This document shows positions 51,000 to 59,255 of a stretch of DNA of 64,000 bases, one piece after another. How positions within the stretch are numbered: the stretch's first letter is position 1; the number at the start of each line of letters is the position of its first letter. The translations under genes and the position numbers were made by a program. The notes beneath the pieces were generated by a model that did not search any database, had not been told where the DNA came from, and worked only from the letters and a program-made list of their open reading frames with translations. Origin of the DNA: Hydrogenimonas thermophila (GTDB lineage Bacteria > Campylobacterota > Campylobacteria > Campylobacterales > Hydrogenimonadaceae); contig NZ_FOXB01000004.1 in NCBI RefSeq assembly GCF_900115615.1, positions 1-64,000 of the forward strand. The letters are read 5' to 3'.

Positions 51000-53185
51000 T
51001 GGCCAAGAAAAGGCCTCTTCCTTTCATTATATCCGCCTCTTTAGATGAGAGGCGGCGTAATCAAATACTTAGACGTTATAAAATCAAAAGTTCAAATATC
51101 GCAAGAGTTTATGAGGGTGACGGTTGGATTCTTTATAATCCAACAAAGAACAGCTATTTTAAGTTACCAAAAGAGATGATCCCAAGCCGAGAGCTTGAAC
51201 ACCGCATAAAGAGCATTCATAATTACATTGAAGAGTATAAGAGTCTCATAGATATAGAGCGTCGTGCTGAAATGGATGCTCAAATAAAAGAGATACGCAC
51301 AACTAGCCCCAAAGAGCGTGAACATTACGGGCGCGCAGTTTTGGGGCTCAAAGGCAGAAGTGCAGGAAGGAAGTTTGATCTTTATCTTGTCCGCTTTAGT
51401 CGTGATGCTTTAATTCAAACAGAGATTGGAAGCGGAGATATTGTATTAATCAGTCGTGGTGATCCTTTAAAAAGTGACCTTACGGCTACAGTGATGCAGG
51501 TATCAAAAAACTATATTGAAGTAGCCTTTTTATCAAAACCCCCTGTTTGGTGCAAAGATAATAATATACGTCTTGATCTATTTGTAAATGATGTAACTTT
51601 TAAGCGAATGGAGAGAAATCTTGAAAAGATGCGTCATATTGGTTCTCCTATGTCTCATATACGAGATATTTTACTAGGGTTAACAACACAATCCAAGCCT
51701 TCAAAAACTTTACACTTCTTGCCAGATAATGAGAATTTAAACAATAAACAAAAAGAGGCAGTTGGTAAAGCTCTTGGTGCAAAAGATATAGCACTGATAC
51801 ACGGACCGCCAGGAACTGGTAAGACAACAGCAGTAGTTGAGACTATTGTACAACTTGTAAAGCAGGGCAAAAAGGTTCTTGCTACTGCAGATTCAAATGT
51901 TGCTGTAGATAATATGCTTGAAAGACTCTCTAAAAAAGATGAAATTAATCTAGTAAGAGTAGGGCACCCTGCAAGAATAGATGAATCGTTAGAGAAGTTT
52001 TCTCTATTTTCTCTCATAGAGGTAGATGAGCGTAGTAAGAGAGTTAAAATGATGCTTGAAGAGGTAGGAAAGCTTGTGGAGGTTAGAAACCGCTACAGTA
52101 AGCCTACACCTTCTCGTCTGCGCGGTATGTCAAAAGAGCGTGTTAAAAAGTTGTCTGCACTTGGAAAATCTTATAGAGGCGTTGACATTAAGACAATAAA
52201 CTCTATGGCACAGTGGATAAAAGAGGATGAGAAGTTTGAAAAATTTTTTAGTGCCATACGTGAGCTTGAAGAGTCAATTGTTCAAGATATAATCTCAAAA
52301 GCTGATGTGGTACTTTCAACAAATGGTATGATTGGCGCTGAAATGTTTGAAGGGGTTACTTTTGATGTTACTGTTATAGATGAAGCAAGTCAACAGATGG
52401 AGCCTTCTACACTCTTGCCAATGATGAGAGCTAAAAAGGTTATTTTAGCCGGAGATCACAAACAGCTTCCACCTACTGTCATCAGCAATCTGGATACTCT
52501 AAAACACTCTTTGTTTGAGAAGTTAATGAATAGGGAAGATATTACTCAAACAATGCTTGAGATACAGTATAGAATGCATAAAAAGATTATGGATTTTCCA
52601 AATCAGCTTATGTATGATAGTAAGTTAAAAGCTGATAAATCTGTAGCAAGTAGTAAGCTTTTACTTGAAAAGTTGCCTAATGATCAAGAGATTTCAAAGA
52701 TAGTTGATCCAAATAGACCTATCTTTTTTTTAGATACATCAAGCAGTGAAACTGGTGATAACAGAGAGACTCTTCAGCCAAAATCGACCTCATATGAAAA
52801 TATCTTTGAGGCAAAGATTGTTGCCAGTATTGTGAAAGCTTTGGTTGAAGGGGGATTGGATATTGATGAGATAGGAGTTATCACACCTTACCTTGCTCAA
52901 GTTAAAAGAATTGAGAAGATATGCGAAGATGAAGGTGTAGTTTGTGAAGTTAAAAGTGTAGATGGATTTCAGGGACGAGAAAAAGAGGTAATAATTATCT
53001 CATTTGTTCGATCAAATGTAGATAATTCAATAGGCTTTTTAAAAGATAAACGTCGTCTGAATGTCGCTATGACTAGAGCTAAGAAGAAGCTTATTATGAT
53101 AGGCGACAAGACGACGTTAGAGGCTAATGAGCCATTTGATAGGTTATTTGATTACTTATCTTCTACCACCGCCTCTTCCTCTTGA
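50999..53185 (+). CDS. SF1 helicase, IGHMBP2/Dna2-like
   Basis: A 728-residue superfamily 1 DNA/RNA helicase. Walker A is IHGPPGTGKTTAVVET, motif II is VTVIDEASQQ, then AGDHKQLPPT, EIQYRMHKK, VDGFQGREKEVIIISFVRSN and RLNVAMTRAKKKL. The N-terminal 230 residues are an accessory region without a recognised domain. Family members of this size occur across Campylobacterota and are annotated as AAA or DNA2-like helicases with unclear duty. The start touches the DUF2231 stop (TAATGG). The 3' end overlaps a converging gene by 30 bp. Confidence 0.88.
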   Translation: MAKKRPLPFIISASLDERRRNQILRRYKIKSSNIARVYEGDGWILYNPTKNSYFKLPKEMIPSRELEHRIKSIHNYIEEYKSLIDIERRAEMDAQIKEIRTTSPKEREHYGRAVLGLKGRSAGRKFDLYLVRFSRDALIQTEIGSGDIVLISRGDPLKSDLTATVMQVSKNYIEVAFLSKPPVWCKDNNIRLDLFVNDVTFKRMERNLEKMRHIGSPMSHIRDILLGLTTQSKPSKTLHFLPDNENLNNKQKEAVGKALGAKDIALIHGPPGTGKTTAVVETIVQLVKQGKKVLATADSNVAVDNMLERLSKKDEINLVRVGHPARIDESLEKFSLFSLIEVDERSKRVKMMLEEVGKLVEVRNRYSKPTPSRLRGMSKERVKKLSALGKSYRGVDIKTINSMAQWIKEDEKFEKFFSAIRELEESIVQDIISKADVVLSTNGMIGAEMFEGVTFDVTVIDEASQQMEPSTLLPMMRAKKVILAGDHKQLPPTVISNLDTLKHSLFEKLMNREDITQTMLEIQYRMHKKIMDFPNQLMYDSKLKADKSVASSKLLLEKLPNDQEISKIVDPNRPIFFLDTSSSETGDNRETLQPKSTSYENIFEAKIVASIVKALVEGGLDIDEIGVITPYLAQVKRIEKICEDEGVVCEVKSVDGFQGREKEVIIISFVRSNVDNSIGFLKDKRRLNVAMTRAKKKLIMIGDKTTLEANEPFDRLFDYLSSTTASSS

Positions 53186-53464
53186 TCCTCTATACATTCC
53201 ACCGCTACCGCTACCATCTCTCAATCTTTGAGCTGTTCCGTTTGCTGAACCGTAAGAAGATCTGCTTTGTCCTACACCTAAAGCAGCTTTTTCATCTGCA
53301 GACATATTTGAAATTCTACTTTGCATTTCAGTTCTAAATGCATCTCTTTCTTCTACAGGAACAGAACCTTTTAGATTTAGCAAGTCCTCTGTAGTCATAC
53401 TTGAAAAATCTGTTGCATTTAACAATCCAGCTGTAAAAACCAAAGCTAATGCTAATTTTTGCAT
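53156..53464 (-). CDS. DUF1104-like secreted protein
   Basis: A 102-residue protein with a signal peptide (residues 1-17, ending LLNATDF) and a helical segment FSSMTTEDLLNLKGSVPVEE that resembles DUF1104, a family seen in Helicobacter and Campylobacter secreted proteins. The C-terminus is Gly/Arg/Ser-rich (RGSRGRGGGRR). AAGGAGG precedes the ATG. The 3' end overlaps the converging helicase gene by 30 bp, and that overlap codes the Gly/Arg tail. Function unknown. Confidence 0.7.
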   Translation of the reverse strand: MQKLALALVFTAGLLNATDFSSMTTEDLLNLKGSVPVEERDAFRTEMQSRISNMSADEKAALGVGQSRSSYGSANGTAQRLRDGSGSGGMYRGSRGRGGGRR

Positions 53465-53844
53465 AATTTCCTCCTTTTATAACTTGATAACCTTAATACT
53501 CTTAATATTTTGAGTCCTAAGGTTAATCTTTGAAAGTATTATATGGATAAAACGTAAGTTGACTGTTAGTTGTAGTAGAGATGGTAGAATGGGCGCAAAA
53601 CTCCGACAGAAGTTTTCTTTGCTACAATTACGCAGACTTGTTCTGCAGTTGATCCTGTTGTTGCAGTTGATAGTTGAATGGGCGGTACAGATAAACAAAA
53701 AATAGAGATGAAAGGTTGGTTGAAATGATGAGAAGTATTGCAGCTTAAATGTCAGCAAAACTGTCAGCAAACATCCCACAAAAGTGGCTGACATTTAGTT
53801 GGTTTTAAGTTAGGAATCCCTAAATTTAGGGGTTTTGTAGACTA
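53465..53844. other. 380-bp gene-free stretch left of the tRNA remnant
   Basis: I see no convincing gene here. It holds the DUF1104 gene's leader, scattered stops in all frames, a 38-residue hydrophobic frame at about 53592-53708 without a ribosome-binding site, and a degenerate TGTCAGCAAA-type repeat near 53750-53770. A CCCTAAATTTAGGG palindrome at 53818-53831 ends it. It looks like decayed sequence next to an integration site. Confidence 0.4.
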
Positions 53845-53908
53845 TGGCGGACAGGGAGGGATTCGAACCCTCTACCCTATAGCCTAAATCCCTATATTTG
53901 GGGGTTTT
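53815..53908. repeat. 22-bp imperfect direct repeat flanking the tRNA remnant
   Basis: Positions 53815-53836 and 53887-53908 match at 20 of 22 bases (AATCCCTAAATTTAGGGGTT versus AATCCCTATATTTGGGGGTT). The left copy is itself a 14-bp palindrome. They sit 72 bp apart on both sides of the tRNA-Ser fragment. They may be remnants of a duplicated attachment region. Confidence 0.6.
53845..53872 (-). tRNA. 3' fragment of a tRNA-Ser gene (attachment-site remnant)
   Basis: On the minus strand this reads GAGGG-TTCGAAT-CCCTC (T-arm, 5-bp stem and 7-base loop), then CCTGTCC, G and CCA. That is a complete T-arm, the 3' acceptor strand, a discriminator G and an encoded CCA end. G73 together with this acceptor points to tRNA-Ser. 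The 5' half (a GGACAGG strand, D-arm, anticodon) is not found within 120 bp upstream, so it is a fragment, not a working gene. Tyrosine-recombinase elements leave such a 3' tRNA copy at one end. The strand implies that the element lies to the right, with the intact tRNA at its far end. Confidence 0.8.
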
Positions 53909-53949
53909 TAAAATAAAAAATATTGGTTGTGGGCATAATCAAAGCCAAT

Positions 53950-53971
53950 TTTATACACAGTTTATACACAG
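53950..53971 (+). repeat. Tandem TTTATACACAG repeat (DnaA-box-like)
   Basis: TTTATACACAG occurs twice in direct tandem (53950-53960 and 53961-53971), one helical turn apart. Each contains TTATACACA, which fits the general DnaA box TTATNCACA. It lies 80 bp inside the island from the tRNA remnant. It could be an integrase arm site, a replication element or chance. Confidence 0.55.
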
Positions 53972-54008
53972 TATTTTCGATTAAAAAATTTAAAGTTTTT
54001 TATTAATT

Positions 54009-54087
54009 ACTTATCCGACTTATCCGAAAGTACTATATTGTTGCAAAAGCCCTGAAATAGGACTTATCCGACTTATCGCTCTTATCC
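54009..54087 (+). repeat. Cluster of ~9-bp ACTTATCCG repeats
   Basis: ACTTATCCG is present in tandem at 54009-54026, and again with drift at 54062-54087 (ACTTATCCG, ACTTATCGC, TCTTATCC). Five units lie in 80 bp, between the tRNA remnant and the restriction enzyme gene. Spacing and place suit binding sites of a recombinase or regulator. Confidence 0.6.
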
Positions 54088-54111
54088 TATTAACTTTGTT
54101 AGACTTTTATA

Positions 54112-55053
54112 TTATGTATATGGTCCCATAAATTTGTCACCATTGAAATGAATCATATGATCTGGTTCATTAGCTATCCATACTTCTGTTTCCCATGCTA
54201 TATCAGCAGTATATTTTCTAAAAGTTTTACGATCTGGGAATGCTGTAATATAAATTTTATCAGAGAAACAATTTTTAAACATAGTTTCCAAGTCGTTGAT
54301 TCTCTTTTGATCGATAGGTCCATGGGTTGTTACTGCTTCTATAAGATAAATCCAATTTTTTTTGCAATCGTAAAGAATAACATCAGGTAATTGTAATTTA
54401 TCATCTTCTGATATAGGTATTCCTAGTAACTCCAAAGTATCTGTATCAACATAAATATATTTATCTGCTGTATCTCCAATATATAATAATTTACTTTTTT
54501 GTGCGAAGCGGGGAGCAAATTCATTGATAATATCTACTTGAAGCTGATTGTGAGATCCTGGTGACAAAAAAAATTCTCTATCATTTATTACAAGAGGGAT
54601 TTTATGAATATCACGTTTTTTTGCAAATTGTTCTGAAAGAGATCCAAAATCTGCTATAAATTCTTTAACCAATTGAAAATATTCATCAGTACCATAACTT
54701 TGAATAACCTTTAAAGCAGCATTGGAAATAGAATAATTTGTTTTTCCACTATTAGTAGGTCTACTAGGATCATCAATATTTCGTAAAGCAATGTGGGCTT
54801 GTTCTAAAATTCTAATTACATTTTTTCTAAGAGTTTCACGCGAATTTTCTGCATAAGTAACACCAAAGTTTTTTCTAATATATACAAAGATATCATGCAA
54901 CCTCAATAACTGCTGATTGCTTGCTTGTTGCCATTCAGAGTCAACTTTTAAATTTAGTAATGCAAGAAATGCATATCTCATTAATTCATTATTATATTTT
55001 TTAGGTATTCCAAGATCGTTTAACAGTTTTTCTGCTTCAATTAGACATGACAT
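54112..55053 (-). CDS. BsuBI/PstI-family restriction endonuclease
   Basis: A 313-residue type II endonuclease. The family's C-terminal catalytic half is clear: LSPGSHNQLQ, LLYIGDTADKYIYVD, KLQLPDVILYD, IYLIEAVTTHGPID, YITAFPDRKTF and AWETEVWIANEPDHMIHFNG. Known members cut CTGCAG, so that site is the expected target, not proven. ATG 55053 has AAGG 8 bases upstream; ATG 55068 is in frame too. It overlaps the 3' end of the methyltransferase gene by 17 bp, so the enzyme is translated after its protector. Confidence 0.9.
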   Translation of the reverse strand: MSCLIEAEKLLNDLGIPKKYNNELMRYAFLALLNLKVDSEWQQASNQQLLRLHDIFVYIRKNFGVTYAENSRETLRKNVIRILEQAHIALRNIDDPSRPTNSGKTNYSISNAALKVIQSYGTDEYFQLVKEFIADFGSLSEQFAKKRDIHKIPLVINDREFFLSPGSHNQLQVDIINEFAPRFAQKSKLLYIGDTADKYIYVDTDTLELLGIPISEDDKLQLPDVILYDCKKNWIYLIEAVTTHGPIDQKRINDLETMFKNCFSDKIYITAFPDRKTFRKYTADIAWETEVWIANEPDHMIHFNGDKFMGPYT

Positions 55054-56488
55054 GTGTACTACCTTCATATAATTGTTTAGGAATAGGTAAATTTAAAATA
55101 TCTGTTGCATTTACTTGAGTATTTCCATTTAATATTCTAAAATATTGATCAACTTCTTTTGAAGATAAAAATTTTCCAAGTTTAAGCATTTCATCTATAG
55201 ATAGTGAACCATTAGGTTTATAAAGGTAATTAAGATGATTTTCCAATCCTAAGAATTCAGTATTAAGTTTATTTTGAAATAAATAACCTATATTTATTCT
55301 ACGATATTGTTCTTTTGAGCTAAAGCGTTTAATTATTATATAATTTTTATTTGGAATTAAAAGTGATTTTGTATTTTTACATAGTTCGATATATTGTTCT
55401 TTTTTTTTATTTTCAAGTGGAAATTGAAGATGCTCATTTTTAAAATTATGCATCCATAAAAGGGGAACATATTTACGTTTTGAATCAATTTTATTTTGTT
55501 TTGAAAAAGAAAGGAATTCTTTATTTCTGAAAGCAACTACTTTGCCTGTTGAAATTTTATAACCTAGTGTTTCTATAGTATTATACTCATCATGAAAAAT
55601 TTTTAAAATTTCAACTTCATCATTAGATAATGGTAAACATATAATATTTCTTCTTTTTTCAATTATAGATTCTTTAGAAATATTAATGCTTTGTATGCTT
55701 TTAAATGAGCTGTCTTCACTTGTGCTTATAGTAATTGTATATGAACTTGATTTGGAAAATTTTGAAATAATAGTTTCTTGTAAGATATTTTCGTTTTTAA
55801 AATGCTCTTTTCTAGTATTAAAAATATGAATATGTTCTAAAGTAGCATTTTTCAGAAGGTATTCTCTAAATTTTTTAAAATATGTACCAGAAGTAAAGCT
55901 TCTTGGTGTAATATAAACCATTTCACCATGTTTTTTAAGAAGATCAATTCCTTTTGCCATAAAGAGCATGTAAATATTAGGCTGTCCATGGATAATATGA
56001 CTCATTACTTTTGTTTCAGGAGAATTTTTATTTAGTTTGAAATATGGTGGATTAGATATAATAAAATCAAATTTTTTATTTATATTATCTATTATAAAAT
56101 TTTTTTGAATTATCTTATATGTAAAGTCAATATAAGGGTGAGCATTTTCCCAGCTTTTTATATTATTATTTAGTATTTCAATAATATTTGAATCAAGATC
56201 ATATAGAGTCAGATTAATTTTTTTATAGCCTTGTTGTACAAGTTTAGTAATTAATGCAATAGATAAAATTCCATGTCCGGCACCACAATCAAGAACTTCT
56301 ATCTTATTTGAAGTCGAAACTTTAAAAGAAAATAACCCTGCCATAAAATTAGCTATACGATGATCTGTAAAAAATTGTCCAAGTTTTTTTTTGTATTCCA
56401 AGGAAGTTTTTTGAGTATATTGAGAAGTTTGTTGCTCTAGTGTTTTTAATAGTCTTATATTGTTTTGATTAAGTAGGTCTACTGTCAT
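55037..56488 (-). CDS. N6-adenine DNA methyltransferase (BsuBI/PstI type)
   Basis: A 483-residue class I methyltransferase. The SAM motif is VLDCGAGHGILSIAL near residue 64 and the catalytic motif IV is FIISNPPYFKLN near residue 145. The C-terminal part would hold target recognition. It protects host DNA from the overlapping endonuclease. PstI and BsuBI methylases are of similar size. The gene is AT-rich. Unlike the classical divergent PstI pair, methylase and endonuclease are in one strand here. Confidence 0.9.
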   Translation of the reverse strand: MTVDLLNQNNIRLLKTLEQQTSQYTQKTSLEYKKKLGQFFTDHRIANFMAGLFSFKVSTSNKIEVLDCGAGHGILSIALITKLVQQGYKKINLTLYDLDSNIIEILNNNIKSWENAHPYIDFTYKIIQKNFIIDNINKKFDFIISNPPYFKLNKNSPETKVMSHIIHGQPNIYMLFMAKGIDLLKKHGEMVYITPRSFTSGTYFKKFREYLLKNATLEHIHIFNTRKEHFKNENILQETIISKFSKSSSYTITISTSEDSSFKSIQSINISKESIIEKRRNIICLPLSNDEVEILKIFHDEYNTIETLGYKISTGKVVAFRNKEFLSFSKQNKIDSKRKYVPLLWMHNFKNEHLQFPLENKKKEQYIELCKNTKSLLIPNKNYIIIKRFSSKEQYRRINIGYLFQNKLNTEFLGLENHLNYLYKPNGSLSIDEMLKLGKFLSSKEVDQYFRILNGNTQVNATDILNLPIPKQLYEGSTHVMSN

Positions 56489-56583
56489 ATAACCACCATA
56501 AGCCTTGTAATAATTTTCTACTAGATATTATACTCAAAATAAATTATGTATATGTATATAGTAAAACAAAAGGAGCTTTAAAT

Positions 56584-56982
56584 ATGAATCAAACTGAAAT
56601 TAAGAAAATAGTTAAATCAATAACTATTGAAAGTGTTAAAGATGAGTTACTTCAACTTAAAGAGCTTGGCAAAAAGTATAACTTAGCAATTAGAGGTGAT
56701 AATGAAAAATTGATAGATGAACTTTTAGATCAATCAGATCTAATTACGCAATCAATAGTTAAAAAAATAACACCAACAGGCTTTGTAGCAAAAGAGCTAC
56801 CTAATCCAGTAAACAGTTGGGAGATAATGGATATTGTCTTTTATGATAATTATGAAATTTTGAACTCCGATATAAATGGTGAGAAAGCTATATTTGCAGT
56901 TACCATAACTTCATGTGATGAAATGTCACAGGCTATTCGTATAAAAAATAAAGATTTATCATACTGGGAAGAATTAAAATAG
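56584..56982 (+). CDS. Unknown 132-residue island protein
   Basis: I do not recognise this protein. It is acidic and helical at the N-terminus (SVKDELLQLKELGKKYNL), with a more beta-like second half (NSWEIMDIVFYDNYEILN, KAIFAVTITSCDEM). There is no signal peptide or membrane segment. AAAGGAG stands 8 bases before the ATG, so it is probably expressed. It is divergent from the methyltransferase gene and could be its regulator, but no HTH motif is evident. Confidence 0.6.
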   Translation: MNQTEIKKIVKSITIESVKDELLQLKELGKKYNLAIRGDNEKLIDELLDQSDLITQSIVKKITPTGFVAKELPNPVNSWEIMDIVFYDNYEILNSDINGEKAIFAVTITSCDEMSQAIRIKNKDLSYWEELK

Positions 56983-56990
56983 TTTTGAGA

Positions 56991-57055
56991 TTTGACATTT
57001 ACTACGGGTAAATTTGACATCCCGTAGTAGATATCAAATTTGATGTTTACTACGG
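56991..57055. repeat. TTTACTACGG repeat array with inverted copy
   Basis: TTTACTACGG occurs at 56998-57007 and 57046-57055, with an inverted core CCCGTAGT at 57021-57028 facing the first copy ACTACGGG (57001-57008). TTTGACAT also repeats at 56991-56998 and 57013-57020, 22 bp apart. The array sits just upstream of the 75-residue gene at 57084. It looks like an operator with dyad and direct sites, or a hairpin. Confidence 0.6.
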
Positions 57056-57083
57056 ATATAAAAAAAATTGATTGGAGGAAAAA

Positions 57084-57311
57084 ATGGAAACAATCATTAA
57101 ATTAAATTCGATGCAAAGATTGACGTTAGAAATAGCAATACTTCAAAATATTAAAATTACTGAAAACATACTAGCGTCGGATACTGAAATAGAAGAAGCG
57201 GAGACAGAATATGATAAGAGAACATTAAAGATAATGAATAAACATTTAAAAGAAGAGATTGAAAATCTTAAAAGTATTTTAGAACAGATAGAAGAACAAA
57301 AGATTATATAA
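57084..57311 (+). CDS. Unknown 75-residue coiled-coil-like protein
   Basis: A small acidic protein, METIIKLNSMQRLTLEIAIL at the start, helical with heptad-like leucines throughout (LKEEIENLKSILEQIEE). GGAGGAAAAA directly precedes ATG 57084, so an upstream in-frame TTG is not needed. No known family. It may be a phage-like accessory or regulatory protein behind the TACTACGG array. Confidence 0.55.
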   Translation: METIIKLNSMQRLTLEIAILQNIKITENILASDTEIEEAETEYDKRTLKIMNKHLKEEIENLKSILEQIEEQKII

Positions 57312-57356
57312 AATATAGAATACTTATCTATAAAGATAATATAATACCCTTAAAAC

Positions 57357-57431
57357 AAGCCATTAAAAGGAAGAGAAGCAATGAATATAAAAGAGAGTTA
57401 CAAAAGCATATTTACACTTACAGAACTTGCA
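57357..57431 (+). repeat. Left copy of a ~75-bp direct repeat bracketing the ibrA-ibrB cassette
   Basis: This segment matches 62115-62188 nearly base for base (one single-base indel plus a few substitutions around the start codon). It includes the Shine-Dalgarno region, the start and the first ~17 codons of the double-HTH gene at 62138. The two copies, 4.76 kb apart and in the same orientation, bracket the four-gene cassette. They could result from a duplication on insertion and would allow its loss by recombination. Confidence 0.85.
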
Positions 57432-57434
57432 TGA
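57381..57434 (+). pseudogene. Truncated 5' copy of the double-HTH gene
   Basis: ATG 57381 opens MNIKESYKSIFTLTELA and stops at TGA 57432-57434. The full gene at 62138 has the same YKSIFTLTELA, followed by its HTH. A good ribosome-binding region (AAAAGGAAGAGAAGCA) is also copied. It is the broken end of a duplicated gene. Whether the 17-residue peptide is made is unknown. Confidence 0.75.
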
Positions 57435-57461
57435 AATCTCCAATCTTTTATCTACTAATTT

Positions 57462-57533
57462 ATTATAATACTATATATTTAATCAAAGATTAAGATATAT
57501 AGTATTATAATTATGTAAAATATATAAGGAGTT
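57462..57533 (+). repeat. 72-bp exact direct repeat with long hairpin, copy 1
   Basis: Identical over 72 bases to 59249-59320. It contains a 22-bp/23-bp inverted repeat with one bulge (57463-57484 and 57488-57510, 3-base loop), an embedded TATAAT at the end of the stem, and then TATATAAGGAGTT, the ribosome-binding site of the ibrA-like gene. It may be a promoter plus structured 5' leader. The full identity implies recent duplication or gene conversion. Confidence 0.9.
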
Positions 57534-57537
57534 AGAG

Positions 57538-58827
57538 ATGGTAAAAGAATCTAAAGGTAATGTTTATGAAGAGACTATGAAGAGATTGGAGTTTATATTT
57601 AAAGAGTTTGATAATGTTTATGTCTCTTTTAGTGGCGGTAAAGATAGTGGAGTGCTACTTAATTTAACTCTTAAATATGCAAAAGATAAAGGTATGTTAG
57701 ATAGGTTAGGTGTATTTCATATTGATTATGAAGCACAATATAGTGAAACTACTAAGTATGTAGATAGAGTTTTTGAATCATTACCTAAAGAGGTAGAAAA
57801 TTTAAGATGTTGTGTACCTTTAAAATGTCCTACATCAACAAGTATGTTTGAAACTTATTGGAGACCTTGGGAAGAGAGTAAAAGAGATATTTGGGTTAGA
57901 GAACTCCCTAAAAAATATCTTTCAAAAGATGATTTTGATTTTATAACAGATGATATGAGTGATTATGATTTCCAAAAAAGGTTTTCTCTTTGGTATCATC
58001 AAAAAAGAAAGGCAAAAAAAACTTGTGTATTGATTGGAATAAGAGCTGAAGAGTCGCTTGATAGATGGAGAACAATAGTAAGCGATAGAAATATTAATAA
58101 ATATAAAAAAGTATCTTGGACTACAAAGATGTATGATAATGTTTACAATGCATATCCAATATATGACTGGAAAACAGAAGATATATGGGTTGCAAACGCT
58201 AAATTTGGATGGGATTATAACAAGTTGTATGATCTATTTTATTATGCAGGAGTTCCTTTAAACAGTATGAGGGTTGCATCTCCATTCCATGATGCTGCGA
58301 AAGCGAACTTGTCATTATATAGAGCAATTGATCCTAATATTTGGGGCAAGATGGTTAGTCGTGTAAATGGAGTAAATTTTACTGCTATTTATGGTAATAC
58401 AAAAGCTATGGGATGGAAAAATATTACAAAGCCTAAACATTTTACTTGGAAACAATATGCAATGTTTCTTTTAGAAACTTTACCTAAAGAGATTGCAGAT
58501 AATTATAGAAAGAAACTTGAAACAAGTATAAAGTTTTGGAAAGAAAAAGGCGGTGTATTAAGTGAAGAAGCAATAAAAGATTTGCAAGACGCAGGAATAA
58601 AATTTGAAATTGGAGGTAAAACTAATTATAAAACAGATAAAAAACCAGTAAGAATGGAATATATTGATGAAATAGATAGTAGAGATTTTAAATTAATACC
58701 TACTTGGAAAAGATTATGCGTAACAATATTGAAAAATGATCATGTTGGCAAATATATGGGTTTTTCTCAAACAAAAAGAGAGGCAGAAAAGAGAAAAATG
58801 GCAATGAAGAAATATAAAAATTTATAA
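57538..58827 (+). CDS. IbrA-like PP-loop protein (DUF3440/PAPS reductase family)
   Basis: A 429-residue protein of the phosphoadenosine-phosphosulfate reductase-like ATP-pyrophosphatase family. The PP-loop is VSFSGGKDSGV (residues 29-39). A second family motif is GIRAEESLDRWRTI, and the C-terminal KRLCVTILKNDH plus MGFSQTKREAE match the DUF3440/IbrA pattern. In E. coli IbrA and IbrB are paired regulators encoded on a prophage-like element. Related PP-loop enzymes activate with ATP to move sulfur, as in DndC and TtuA/MnmA. Here the reaction is unknown. It lies behind the 72-bp hairpin repeat and 14 bp before the GNAT-like gene. Confidence 0.82.
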   Translation: MVKESKGNVYEETMKRLEFIFKEFDNVYVSFSGGKDSGVLLNLTLKYAKDKGMLDRLGVFHIDYEAQYSETTKYVDRVFESLPKEVENLRCCVPLKCPTSTSMFETYWRPWEESKRDIWVRELPKKYLSKDDFDFITDDMSDYDFQKRFSLWYHQKRKAKKTCVLIGIRAEESLDRWRTIVSDRNINKYKKVSWTTKMYDNVYNAYPIYDWKTEDIWVANAKFGWDYNKLYDLFYYAGVPLNSMRVASPFHDAAKANLSLYRAIDPNIWGKMVSRVNGVNFTAIYGNTKAMGWKNITKPKHFTWKQYAMFLLETLPKEIADNYRKKLETSIKFWKEKGGVLSEEAIKDLQDAGIKFEIGGKTNYKTDKKPVRMEYIDEIDSRDFKLIPTWKRLCVTILKNDHVGKYMGFSQTKREAEKRKMAMKKYKNL

Positions 58828-58841
58828 CAAGGAGTCTAACA

Positions 58842-59255
58842 ATGAAGATAGATAAACTTATACAAGGCAAAGATAATCAGATTATATTTGGAACTATAGG
58901 GAGTTTATTAACTGATAAAAAAGTCCATGAAGAACTTGGAATGGCAATAACTTCTAAAGATAATGATGAATGGTATGTTATGTATAACGGTAATGATCTT
59001 TTAGGTTTTGCAGTTACAAGAAAAACCAAATCCACAAAGGCATTACATATTAGATTTTTGTATTTACTTGATATTGATCAGGCACATAAATTTAAAAAGT
59101 TATTGATAAAAGAGATAATAAAAAATGCTACCAATGACAATTTAAAAGCAGTATGGACAAATGATAGAAAAAAAGAGAGAGCATGGAAAGATTTAAAATT
59201 TAATTTTACTGAAAGAAGCAGGGGAGAATTTGGGCGATGGGAGAAGAAATTATAA
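58842..59255 (+). CDS. GNAT-like small protein
   Basis: A 137-residue protein whose layout looks like a GNAT acyltransferase: EWYVMYNGNDLLGFAVTRK as a central strand pair, FKKLLIKEIIKNATNDNL as a helix after the acyl-CoA site, and a C-terminal ERAWKDLKFNFTERSRGEF. I do not see a clean R/Q-x-x-G-x-A loop, so CoA binding is uncertain. A GNAT-fold enzyme in a phage-like DNA-modification setting recalls Mu Mom, which is speculation here. AAGGAGTC precedes the ATG. It is co-transcribed with the ibrA-like gene and precedes the second 72-bp repeat. Confidence 0.55.
   Translation: MKIDKLIQGKDNQIIFGTIGSLLTDKKVHEELGMAITSKDNDEWYVMYNGNDLLGFAVTRKTKSTKALHIRFLYLLDIDQAHKFKKLLIKEIIKNATNDNLKAVWTNDRKKERAWKDLKFNFTERSRGEFGRWEKKL

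Noticed and set aside
53477-53794. 105-residue minus-strand frame in the gap left of the tRNA remnant
   Set aside because: No ribosome-binding site, unusual composition, no recognised motif, and it overlaps the DUF1104 leader and degenerate repeats.
53845-53872. tmRNA 3' end instead of tRNA-Ser
   Set aside because: tmRNA mimics tRNA-Ala with discriminator A, while here the base before CCA is G, and no tag-coding or pseudoknot region is visible beside it.
53950-53971. Chromosomal origin from DnaA-like boxes
   Set aside because: Only two boxes, no dnaA or dnaN nearby, and the place inside an island end favours another role.
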